Shown in pieces: positions 10,855 to 19,081 of a DNA stretch of 34,960 bases (position 1 is its first letter; the number at the start of each line of letters is the position of its first letter). This stretch comes from Chara braunii. Lineage: Eukaryota; Streptophyta; Charophyceae; Charales; Characeae. The notes under the pieces are model-generated. The model did no database searches, was not told where the DNA came from, and was given only the letters and a program-made list of their open reading frames with translations. The translations under genes were made by a program, and so were the position numbers. The stretch spans positions 1,410,250 through 1,445,209 of the forward strand of contig BFEA01000362.1 of NCBI GenBank assembly GCA_003427395.1, written 5' to 3'.

Positions 10855-11000
10855 AAAACTAGGGCGCTGTTAGGGTTAGAGTTTGAAAATACGTTTCAAT
10901 CTGTCGTTTTGGAGTCCAGTCCCCTCTCAATTTTACACTGCAGTCCAAACTCCTAGGTCGCGTGCCTGTCGCAGGCAGAGTTTCTAACTGCAGTCTAGTC
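10855..11000 (+). repeat. Dispersed repeat copy 2 (AACTAGGGCGC family)
   Basis: This is the second copy of the repeat at 9404. It reads AAAACTAGGGCGCTGT, then GTCGTTTTGGAGTCCAGTCC at about 10903-10922, then ACTGCAGTC. The two copies are clearly related but differ at many positions. Confidence 0.65.
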
Positions 11001-11010
11001 ATCCACGTCG

Positions 11011-11455
11011 GAAGGCCAGACCGTTTTCCAAAAAAGAAAAAAAGAAACAAGAAGAAAAAAAGAAAAACTCATGGCGCTGTATCTTTCCATGATCTAGCGG
11101 AAGATTCACTCTCAGTTTCCACGATGGAAATATGCAAAACGAGAGTGAATCTTGGCTAGAACATGGAAAGATACAGCGCCACGAGCTTTTCTTTTTTTTG
11201 GGCAACCAAGAGACAGGAGCCCAACGAGATACACGGGCCAGGCCGTTTTCCAAAAAAAAAGAAGAAACAAGAAGAAAAAATGAAAAGCTCGTGGCGCTGT
11301 ATCTTTCGATGCTCTAGCAGAAGATTCACTCTCAGTTTCCACGATGGAAATGTGCAAAACGAGAGTGGATCTTGGCTAGAACATGGAAAGATACAGCGCC
11401 ATGATTTTATTTTCTTTTTTGCAACGGGGATACGTGGGCCTAACGAGATACACAG
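11011..11455. repeat. Duplicated long-hairpin units, about 220-bp period
   Basis: Two 108-bp palindromes, at 11073-11180 and 11293-11400, have arms GGCGCTGTATCTTTCCATG...GATTCACTCTC and their reverse complement around a short loop. They start exactly 220 bp apart. Each is preceded by CCGTTTTCCAAAAA-rich sequence (11021 and 11243) and followed by poly-T and an AACGAGATACAC(G/A)GG phrase. The whole block is a tandem duplication of a foldback (MITE-like) element. Transcripts would fold into a roughly 40-bp stem. Confidence 0.85.
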
Positions 11456-11585
11456 GCTGACAACAACGCAAAGGCCCTAGAGGATACACGTGCAGAAAAC
11501 AACACAGTTTCTTTTCTTTTTTTTTTCTTTTTTGGTTTCCCTTCTCAGATTTCCCTACCGATGCGTGTCATCCTTGGGGCCTCGT

Positions 11586-11650
11586 GGCGTTGCATCTTTC
11601 CATGTTCTAGTGAAAGATTCACTCTAGTTTTTTTTTTTTTTTTAAATATC
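11586..11650. repeat. Half copy of the hairpin element
   Basis: GGCGTTGCATCTTTCCATGT, then TCTAGTGAAAGATTCACTC, matches one arm of the hairpins at 11073 and 11293. It is followed by poly-T in place of the loop and second arm. Confidence 0.7.
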
Positions 11651-11654
11651 TGAG

Positions 11655-11796
11655 CACCTTCGCGTGGCTGGCCACTGCCGCGATGCCTCGGCCACATCCG
11701 AGGTAAAAAAAAAAAAGAAAAAAAAAAACCGGAAGAGAGAGAGCATCTCATCGCGTGGCTGGGCCATGGCTGCGATGCCTCAGCCACGACCGAGAT

Positions 11797-11826
<30 letters not shown>
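11655..11826. repeat. Short tandem duplication ending in poly-A
   Basis: The phrase CGCGTGGCTGG.CCA.....GCGATGCCTC.GCCAC occurs at about 11661 and again at about 11752. Each copy is followed by a poly-A tract (11705-11727 and 11801-11826). The second tract directly abuts the truncated 5' LTR of the gypsy element. Confidence 0.7.
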
Positions 11827-11828
<2 letters not shown>

Positions 11829-11850
11829 CACGTACCAGACTGGACTCAAC

Positions 11851-11858
11851 TATAAATT
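11851..11858 (+). promoter_or_regulatory. TATA box of the 5' LTR
   Basis: TATAAATT is preserved in both LTRs (11851 and 23468). It is the most plausible core promoter, and transcription would start about 30 bp downstream in the conserved CTCTCTTA region. The upstream promoter part of U3 is missing in this copy. Confidence 0.5.
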
Positions 11859-11931
11859 TCGCAAGCGCGCCGGCAAATCTCTCTTAGTTTTTCGACTCGC
11901 AAGCCTGCGTCCAGGAAGCAGTGGCTAGGTG

Positions 11932-12111
11932 ATGCGTTTGTTGCGAGTCGCAAAGTCCTGTCGGGCTGACTGTACGCTGGCCGATTGTGCGCTTGATCGC
12001 CTCGACGGACTGTGGGATCCGGGTGAGCCGTGTCGAGCTTGCGTCAGCGGGGTGACGATCGCAGCGGCGAAAGTTAGCACGCGACGGCCGGGATCGTCGG
12101 TGCGGGTATGA
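11932..12111 (+). CDS. Small Cys-rich ORF in the LTR leader, copy 1
   Basis: A 59-codon ATG-initiated frame begins about 50 bp after the expected transcription start. It contains a cysteine cluster (SCRADCTLADC, then CRACVSG) and an Arg-rich tail. The right LTR carries the same frame intact with identical length (23549-23728). Between the copies I count about 7 nonsynonymous and 5 synonymous codon changes, which gives no evidence for selection. It may be the first exon of a spliced message, since a GTATGAG donor-like sequence sits at its end, or simply an upstream ORF. Confidence 0.35.
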   Translation: MRLLRVAKSCRADCTLADCALDRLDGLWDPGEPCRACVSGVTIAAAKVSTRRPGSSVRV

Positions 12112-12908
12112 GGATCGGTAATTGGAGTTGAGTGGATGATTGGCCCGGGGCCATACTGGAATTCTACAGCGAATGCGCCTTCATGGTTGTGGATCATTTT
12201 TTGGTGTGAGTTCATGGCTGCGAAGCCGAATGTTCCCTTGTCGGATTCCGGTGTCTCCTGTCTCAACATTTCTCGTCTATCTCTCCCATCTCTCTCTCTC
12301 TCTGATTTGAATGACGATGTGTTTGTCTCTCCTGTGAACCGAAGTGAACTCTTGTGATTTCCTGGGAAGAAGAACTTCTTCCACAACTCTTCCATTAGTT
12401 TCCTGGGTAATCCCCGGATGCAAAGGAAGTCAATCCTCTTGTCTTATGAATGGTGGATGCATGTGTACCATCCCTTGATTTATTTCTGATTTGTGCACCA
12501 TTGTCATTTTCGCACTTTCCACAGTGGATGTATGTATAGAAATGCTTGTATTTTTGCATTGATTGGACCCAGCGCTCGATGAAATTTTGTTCAAGAATGC
12601 AAGAGTGTTTAGATCTGTCGTTCTGAATGCACTGCGCATGCCATCTGCCTTATACTGCACGACATTTGCAGACAGTCTATGGGGCAGCCTCGAAAAAGCC
12701 AGGCGCCTTAGGTTTTTGTCAACCTGGTCTTCTGAAACTGAGTCGCGGATTGATCTCTCGAAACTTCAACTCAATTATTGCATGGTTGTACGAACTCTGT
12801 AACATGCTTCTCCCGTGTCGAAGGGAAGAAAAATACTAGTTAGTTCTTTTTCGATTGTGCTTTTGATGACGTCTTGGGGTTTTTGCAAACTCATTTTGAT
12901 TGATTGAT

Positions 12909-13448
12909 ATGTGGACTGACGGTCGTACCTCGATCGGGCGCCAGCCTCCCGTATCTCCCTCGCGAACGCGCCCCTTCCCTTACAACGAGGAAAGGACACG
13001 TGTTTGCGAATGGGACGTACGAGAAGCTGTCGCACAGATCGGCGGACGATATTTCTTCCCTCCCGAAAATCGTTGTTCTGGATTCGTGGATGCGGGCTTT
13101 GTCATTGTTGATACGCGCTACCCGCCTTACTTAGTACTATTGTCATTTAACGAGCTGATCGTCATTCCGTGGACGGCAGTAACGCCCCATTGGCCTCGAA
13201 CTCTGTGCACGGAGTGCCAGTGTTTCGATCGCTGCAAATCAAAGGGCTTTCACTACCGGATACGGATTGAAGACGAGCACAAGGAAAGAGCGACACGGCT
13301 GAGACCCTCCACGTCGGACTCTGAACTGACCTACGAGCAATGTCGGGACTTGATATGGAAACGGGACACGCGGAGTGTACCAAAGCCCTTCCACTCTAAA
13401 CGAAGATCCACAGCGCGGTGGGAAGTTCGACAATACTTTTTGGATTGA
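12909..13448 (+). CDS. LTR-encoded ORF (about 179 aa), unknown function, copy 1, intact
   Basis: This ATG-to-TGA frame lies wholly inside the LTR, ending 221 bp before the PBS, so it sits in the 5' leader of the genomic transcript. The protein is hydrophilic. It has conserved blocks RPFPYNEERTRVCEWDVRE, IGGRYFFPPE-RCSGFV, FNELIVIPWTAV-PHWP, a CxxC pair (LCTEC), GFHYR, EHKERATR and STSDSEL. It has no signal peptide or membrane segment, and I recognise no family. Copy 2 in the right LTR has one frameshift. A third, diverged LTR at 34157-34620 (minus) encodes a protein about 61% identical over about 147 residues, with many third-position changes. I infer real coding capacity. A structural or regulatory role cannot be told from sequence. 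Confidence 0.7.
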   Translation: MWTDGRTSIGRQPPVSPSRTRPFPYNEERTRVCEWDVREAVAQIGGRYFFPPENRCSGFVDAGFVIVDTRYPPYLVLLSFNELIVIPWTAVTPHWPRTLCTECQCFDRCKSKGFHYRIRIEDEHKERATRLRPSTSDSELTYEQCRDLIWKRDTRSVPKPFHSKRRSTARWEVRQYFLD

Positions 13449-13669
13449 ATTTGGATTTTTCTCTTTTCGCGTCGTGCCCGTGCGAGCATTCCGCGACGCA
13501 TGAAAGCAACCGACTTACTTCATCGGGCCAACATGGGGGATTTCAGTTCTGTCTGTGTCCCCACACTTAATTTTTCAAAAATCCCTGGCACACCCCATCT
13601 TGTTGTTTTCCTGGGCCCTCTTTCCGCACCCTTAGCTCTCTCAACGGAAGACAGCACAAGGCGTGAGGT

Positions 13670-13682
13670 TGGTATCGGAGCC
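13670..13682 (+). other. Primer-binding site, initiator-tRNA-Met type
   Basis: TGGTATCGGAGCC follows the LTR end directly. The common plant PBS complementary to the 3' end of initiator tRNA-Met is TGGTATCAGAGCC, so one base differs (A to G at position 8). The right LTR lacks this sequence after its end, as expected. Confidence 0.8.
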
Positions 13683-13799
13683 GACACGTGTCGGTTCTTA
13701 TGATAGTAAGTCGAACTGGCGAGAGGTAGAAGAAGTCCTCAACCTGCTCGTCAAGACCGCCCAGTGACCCGATCAAGATCTGGTGAGGCTAGACCGGCT

Positions 13800-15474
13800 A
13801 TGCCAATGGCCGACGGCAACGCAGCTCCCCCGCGGGGGATTGTTAGTATTCCCGCCGCTTTTCCGTTCTTTCCTAATCACAACCACCCCGAAGCTTGGTT
13901 GGAAGCCGTCCAAGCTCAAGGATATAGCGTGAAAGATCTCCCCCGCGTCATCACCTTGCTGCTTCGTAACACAGCGAATGATTGGTTTAGGAAACACGGA
14001 TGGGTAGATTGGAACACCTTCAAGTAAGTGTTCTTGGCCAGATTTAATACGGTCATGGAAGACGCCGCTTAATATGTACTCGAAACTCGACCCCAAGAAC
14101 CAAGGGAGCTGCTGCCTGACTTCGTGGATCGATTCCAAACTACGTTGGACAAATCAAGGCGAGATGAAAAGTCCGTCCGAGATTTGTTCATCGATCATCT
14201 ACGAAGTCCGACGCTAAAAGCTAAGCTGTAGAAAAAGGTCCCCCCTAAAACGAACCAACTATCCGCTATCATCACCAAAGCACTTGAGTTAGACCTGACG
14301 GATACAAAGAAGTATATCAGTCAAGGAGACGAAGACATTACATACACGATTAAGGATGTAGCGGCGAAACGACGATTGTGGTTACGAGCGGTAGAACGAT
14401 TCTATCCCCGGCCTGATCATGACCTTCCCGAAGGGGCCGCCTCTAATATCCCATCAGTTCCTCCTCCCCCTCCTCCGATTTTCTCAATGAACCAACAGGT
14501 AGCAACTGTTAAACAGAAAAGCTCCCAAGATCCTGCCTTTATGACCATAACAAACATGCATTTGGCACAAATGATCCATACAACTACTACCAAACAATCT
14601 GAATATGAGCAATCTGGTCCAAATGTAGGCGGCTCACATGGATCGAATGGAACAGATAATGACCACGCTAATTAAGCCCAACCCGGATCCTGCTCGACCT
14701 GCCCCTGCATCGTTCCCGCTTTTGCCTGCTCCGCCTGCACCGGGACATGCACCGCAACTCTCTCATGCAGCTAACCTGGCAGGGAAAATCGAGTGTTACA
14801 ATTGCAAACAGCCCGGGTATTTTGCCTGGGGCTGTCCGCAGCCAAAACGAAATCCGCCCTTACCCGCTGCAACCCCCGTAGCTCTGAATCAAGGACGAGT
14901 GGCCGCACTAATGGACATGGCCCGAAATGAGGAGATCATTACGTACGCCCCTGAGCGACCTTCCCCGTCAATGGCAGTTGCATCGACCTCAGGAACTTCT
15001 TCTTCCGAAGCTGTTGACGTGGTTGATCCGGTCGAATACCTTCATCTCGCCGACATGATCGGAGCAATACAACCAGCCCATAACGATCTTGAATGGGTCG
15101 AACACGAATCTAACCCCGGACCACAGTTTCGGACGGGAGAAATTGATGTACTACGAACGCTTAAGCAACTGGACATTCGCGTTTCCGTCCCAGTGGGACA
15201 TTTGCTCACCATATCCGAAGTAGCAAATGACAAGCTGTTGCAACAATGTCATTAGAATCAAAAGCACTTTACATACCAGCGCATACAACGAGTGCCGAAA
15301 AAGAAGGAGGAAGAAGGAGCGGAGGGTGTTGCACCGCCTGAACCCAAAGTTGGTGAACCCGAAGAAGCGCGAGTAGCGACAATTTCTTTAGCTGAGAAAG
15401 ATCATTTCGTGCGAGCTCGACCAGTGTTGTGGAAAAGTGTTGAATGTGATTGCGGTATGGGGCAAACCTTTTAA
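13800..15474 (+). pseudogene. gag: gag (capsid/nucleocapsid polyprotein), broken
   Basis: Gag forms the virus-like particle and its zinc knuckle packages RNA. The first ATG of the long frame is at 13800. A Retrotrans_gag-like region (W-x-F...F-A-R-F pattern, TANDWFRKHGWVDWNTFK) spans about 13860-14350. A Pro-rich linker follows, and near 14792-14835 a CCHC knuckle, CYNCKQPGYFAWGC. In that knuckle the invariant His is replaced by Tyr (TAT, one transition from CAT). In-frame stops at 14025 (TAA), 14070 (TAA) and 14229 (TAG) all fit Gln codons changed by C to T. The frame shifts by +1 near 14600-14640, and another stop lies at 15253. The tail (15292-15474) is a charged spacer leading to protease. 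Confidence 0.75.
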
Positions 15475-15826
15475 CGCCCTCGTTGATACCGCCTCCTCCG
15501 TGGTCGCTATATCATTAGATACGGTGAAAAGGACAGGACGACTCAACTCGATCCTCCCTCAATCTGGGAAAGACAACTACATCTCTGCTTACGAGGAAGC
15601 GATGAACATCGTAGGAGTCATTGAGAATGTGGCCGTGAAAGTTGGACGAGTATACGTCCTCGTTAACGCCTTGGTCATAGACGTGCAATCATACTCGGTG
15701 TTGTTGGGAATGCCTTCGGCTATGGCGGTAGGTGCCTGCATGCATTTCGATTCCAAGCAGTTGGTACTTACGCAAACAGGAGCAAAGACTCACACAGCTC
15801 CGTTGCGGATTTCAACCGAACAATAA
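15437..15826 (+). pseudogene. Retropepsin-like aspartic protease domain
   Basis: This domain cleaves the Gag-Pol polyprotein. The signature FNALVDTASSVVAIS lies near 15470-15515, where the family active site is D-[TS]-G-[AS]. Here Gly is replaced by Ala (GCC), which would impair catalysis. A second hydrophobic block (SVLLGMPSAMAVGA) corresponds to the C-terminal half of the fold. It lies one frame away from the preceding gag tail. The GQTF/KPF overlap near 15465 marks the indel. It ends at TAA 15824. Confidence 0.7.
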
Positions 15827-16346
15827 AAAGTAATCCTAATTCTGCTTGGATAGGGATGATTCAAGGTCCTGATCACGAAAAATTTTCATCCCCGGATAAT
15901 AGTAGCGGGTTTGAAGAACAGGAGTGCGAAGAAGAGATGCCTAGTGAGAGTGAATGGAAACACTTGGTCGAACTTTTTTAGCACAAAACTCCAGAGGAAT
16001 TTCGGATGGTTCCCAGGACCACATGAACTTTCCACTTGAGTCTGGGAGACAACGCGCTCACGCCTATGGAAACGTAGGTCAGTCCCTCGACCTTTCTCGG
16101 GGAACCCATCTTGCAAATATCTGACGTGGCAGACGATTTGGAACCCCCTCGCACTTTGTATGAGGGAACACTTTCCCTCCGAGCGCGCTATCAACAGGTG
16201 AAACAATACCTGGATGTTTCTGTTTCCCCTCCAAGGTCGCTGCTTACGACAGGAGCGACCATCGCCCTGATAAAACAAGAAGTCGAAGCTCCCGTCGACG
16301 ATGTGCCCGATCTGATGCAAGAAATGGTGGATTTAACAGGATAACC
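15827..16346 (+). other. Protease-RT spacer of pol, acidic and broken
   Basis: The frame continues as an acidic stretch (EEQECEEEMPSESEW near 15910-15960). A piece at 16111-16344 (VADDLEPPRTLYEG...VDLTG) then ends four bases before the RT frame opens at 16347. Stops and a frame change break it. No domain is recognised, and it fits the linker that precedes RT in gypsy pol. Confidence 0.5.
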
Positions 16347-17966
16347 GTGGAAGAAACCATGGCTGATTCGGAAACTGACGCCGAAGTTAAAGAGACCGAG
16401 ATGATTAGTCCCGTTGAATCCCAGATGATCGCGACTGTATTTTATGTCCGCACTAGCAACTCTATTTTCTCTAGCGTCCATGACCGACGGAATCGGCCTG
16501 CTGATTGGATCGATATGCCCCTTGAGATACCCGATCGACCGACTGTCACTTTGCCCGATCACGTCCCTCTGAAATTTCGAAAATCACTGATTAACGTCTT
16601 GAATGGGTACGTAGAGGTATTAAGTGTGCACGATAACGATATTGGGCTGTCTAACGTGATTGAGCATGCCATCCTTACGGGGGATGATCCACCCATTAGC
16701 TGCGTCCCTTACCGATACTTGCCAACCCAACGGGCGGCCGCGTTTCAACAAATTAAGGAATTCGAAGCTTATGGATGGATCGAACCCGCAATAGGACCTT
16801 GGTCGTTTCTTGTGGTAATCGTGCCCAAAAAGGCCGGAGGGATTCGCATATGCATCGATTATCGGCTAAACGATATCACAATCAAAGATCTGTACCCCCT
16901 TCCCCGGATTAATGAGTTGTTGGATGCGATTAGGAGTACTCGATTTTTCAGTAAGTTTGATGTTCGACATAGGTTTCATCATCTGCTTGTTCGAGAGGAG
17001 GATCGTTCGAAAACGGCGTTTGTATTGTTTGAAGGTACTTGGCAATGAGTTCGATGTCCAATGGGCATCCGCAATGCTCCTGCAACCTTTCATCGAGCCA
17101 TGAACATGGCTTTCCAGAACTTTGCGCGGAAGACACGTCTGGCACATAGTATCATCAACTATTGCGTGATTGTGTACATGGATAATATTCTGGTGTATTC
17201 GAGTTCTTACGAGGGGCATGTGCAACACATCGAATGGACGCTGCATGCATTGAGGGATGCCAGTTTCAAGGTGGCACTGGAGAAATGCCAGTTCTTCCTC
17301 ACCACCATTTTCTTCCTGGGACACGTGGTGATAGACCAGGGACTCAGACCGGAACCGCAAAAGGTGGCAACCGTGAGAGACGCGCCTGTGCCCACGACTA
17401 TCACGCAAGTTCGCGCCTTTCTGGGTCTGGCCTCGTACTACCGAAGGTTTATCAAGGGCTTCGCGGCTGTTGCGGGTCCCCTCACGAATCTGTTGAAAAA
17501 GGATCAACCGTTGATTTGGACGCCAGAGTGTGATCAAGCGTTTTCGAAACTCAAGGCAACCCTCATTTCGGCTCCGGTCCTTATAAGACCGGATCCAGAA
17601 AAGCCTTTTGTCCTCATCACGGACTGGCAGCGGGAGGCAATCTCAGCGATCTTGGCCCAGGTGGGACCAGGCGGACTCGAATGCATGGTGAAATACGCGT
17701 CTAAGTCGGTGTCTGCCTGCAAGCGCAATTACGCCGTCCCAACAGGAGAATGATATGCGGCTTTGTGGGGGATCAGTCACTTTCGAGCCTCTTTGTGTGG
17801 GCAAAAGTTCACGCTGGTCACCGATCATGAGCCATTATTAGCCCTGAAGAAATCTAAGGATTACTCGGGCATGATCGGGAGATGGGCAACGGTGCTACAG
17901 AGCATGGACTTTGACATTCGTCATCGGAAGCACGAGAGGCACGGGAATGCTGACGGGTTGACATGA
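16347..17966 (+). pseudogene. Reverse transcriptase and RNase H of Ty3/gypsy pol
   Basis: RT copies the RNA genome and RNase H removes the RNA strand. One frame runs through the whole region. RT blocks in order: YRYLPTQ, W-SF-VVIVPKKAGGIRICIDYR, SKFDVRHRFHHLLV, CPMGIRNAPATFHRAMN, VYMDNILVYS (active site), LGHVVIDQGLRPEP, FLGLASYYRRFI, and the connection DQAFSKLK. RNase H: LITDWQREAI, ALWGISHFR, TLVTDHEPL and RHRKHERHGNADGL. The YxDD box reads YMDN, so the second catalytic Asp is lost (GAT to AAT). Stops are TGA at 17046 (where VRCPMG is preceded by an expected Trp), TGA at 17751, and TGA at 17964, compatible with CGA. These make it a dead copy. Confidence 0.85.
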
Positions 17967-18116
17967 CTGCACCGACCCGAGAAGGTCCTCAAGAGCGAGG
18001 AGGTAATTCCGTGGAACGAGCCGAAGGATAAGAACGGACCGCGGTATGGGCAAGTGGAAATTATGTCGAAGGAGTGAGTGACACGGGACTTTTGCTCTAC
18101 CCTCTCTGCAACCCTG

Positions 18117-18133
18117 CTCTCTCTCTCTCTCTT

Positions 18134-18208
<75 letters not shown>

Positions 18209-18312
18209 NNNNNNNNNNNNNNNNNNNNNNNNNNNNNNNNNNNNNNNNNNNNNNNNNNNNNNNNNNNNNNNNNNNNNNNNNNNNNNNNNNNNNNNNNNNN
18301 NNNCTCTCTCTC
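18117..18312. repeat. (CT)n microsatellite containing an assembly gap
   Basis: Pure CT repeat runs from 18117 to 18208, with two CTTT interruptions at its start, and again from 18304 to about 18312. The 95 n characters at 18209-18303 are a gap of nominal size. It lies inside pol between RNase H and the integrase region. The RNase H and integrase-side frames both read in frame 0 across it, but the true repeat length is unknown. Confidence 0.9.
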
Positions 18313-18458
18313 CTCCCCTCTCATCATGACTACCCCATCCTGTCTTTGCGACCCCTTCTTCTCCTACCAATTCCGCCCCTCGCGCCTCCTCGGCCTTCTT
18401 CGCCACCCTTCCCGATAAATTCTCCTATTTTTGTATGTGTATTACACGGGTTTATGGG

Positions 18459-19058
18459 GTGGATTGGCATCCTTTTGAGACCGGATTCGTTGAGTGGGTG
18501 AATTGTGCCACGTGTGTCAATCATGCACACGGTGCATGCGTTTGATACGGAACGAATAGTAGGGAATGGAAACGCCCTCTGTGTAAAACGGACAAACTCC
18601 CTACCGAGGTTCGATTCGAGGCTGCCTGAACGGACGACCCTAAATATGACGAGAAATACTGATGAGCGGAGGTCTGGACGGATAAAATTCTATTAGCTAA
18701 ATTGGCTGGTTTATCATTGGATCATCTCACTAAGCACGACAGACGTCGGGCTACCGAGAGATCCCGGGATTACCGATGGATCAACGGTCACCTAGAAAAG
18801 CGTAAAACTGACGGATCGGGTTTGTGGTTAACGGTTCCCCATCCATTCCAGAGATGTGATTGGACCCGATCTGCTTACGAAGAGCAGGCGGCTCACTTCG
18901 CGATACGTGTCATGGAGGCAACTATAGATCAGAATCGATGGTTATGGTCAAATAAACGGGACGATGTCAGATACGTAGTCGCCGACTGTCTGGTCTGTGT
19001 CGCCGATCGTGCTAATACGGGGACCAAACACGATAGTACCGACGGGTCACGGATGTAG
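18459..19058 (+). pseudogene. Pol region with PHD-like finger and integrase N-terminal zinc-binding domain
   Basis: Read in the RT frame, 18459-18584 gives VDWHPFETGFVEWVNCATC, then N-H-A-H-G-A-C and, after 14 residues, WKRPLC. This is a C-x2-C...H-x-H-x2-C...W..LC arrangement like a PHD finger. The next part (18700-19050) contains the integrase N-terminal zinc domain, with AYEEQAAHF and CLVC, corresponding to H-x4-5-H...C-x2-C. The first His position reads Tyr (TAC, one transition from CAC). Four TGA stops occur between 18543 and 18670, each compatible with a CGA arginine codon. The frame ends at 19056 and integrase core resumes one frame away. The PHD assignment is an inference from Cys/His spacing. 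Confidence 0.5.
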
Positions 19059-19081
19059 AGTGCCCTTTCCTGCGAGTCAGT

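Larger units (their letters stand above)
11845..13669 (+). repeat. 5' LTR, truncated at its left end just before the TATA box
   Basis: It aligns with 23465-25285 of the right LTR from the TATA box to the last base before the PBS. Upstream of CAACTATAAATT no similarity remains: this copy continues into poly-A, whereas the right LTR continues into about 1.16 kb of further LTR sequence. The right boundary is fixed by three things: the start of the PBS at 13670, the end of similarity between the LTRs, and the same ...GGCRTKAGGT end in the inverted LTR at 33905. Confidence 0.85.

Noticed and set aside
10868-10880. TTAGGGTTAG, telomere-like
   Set aside because: A single short occurrence inside a dispersed repeat, not an array.
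18074-18418. Open frames through the CT repeat and N block (poly-Leu-Ser or poly-Arg-Glu)
   Set aside because: They exist only because a dinucleotide repeat has no stop codons. They are not genes.
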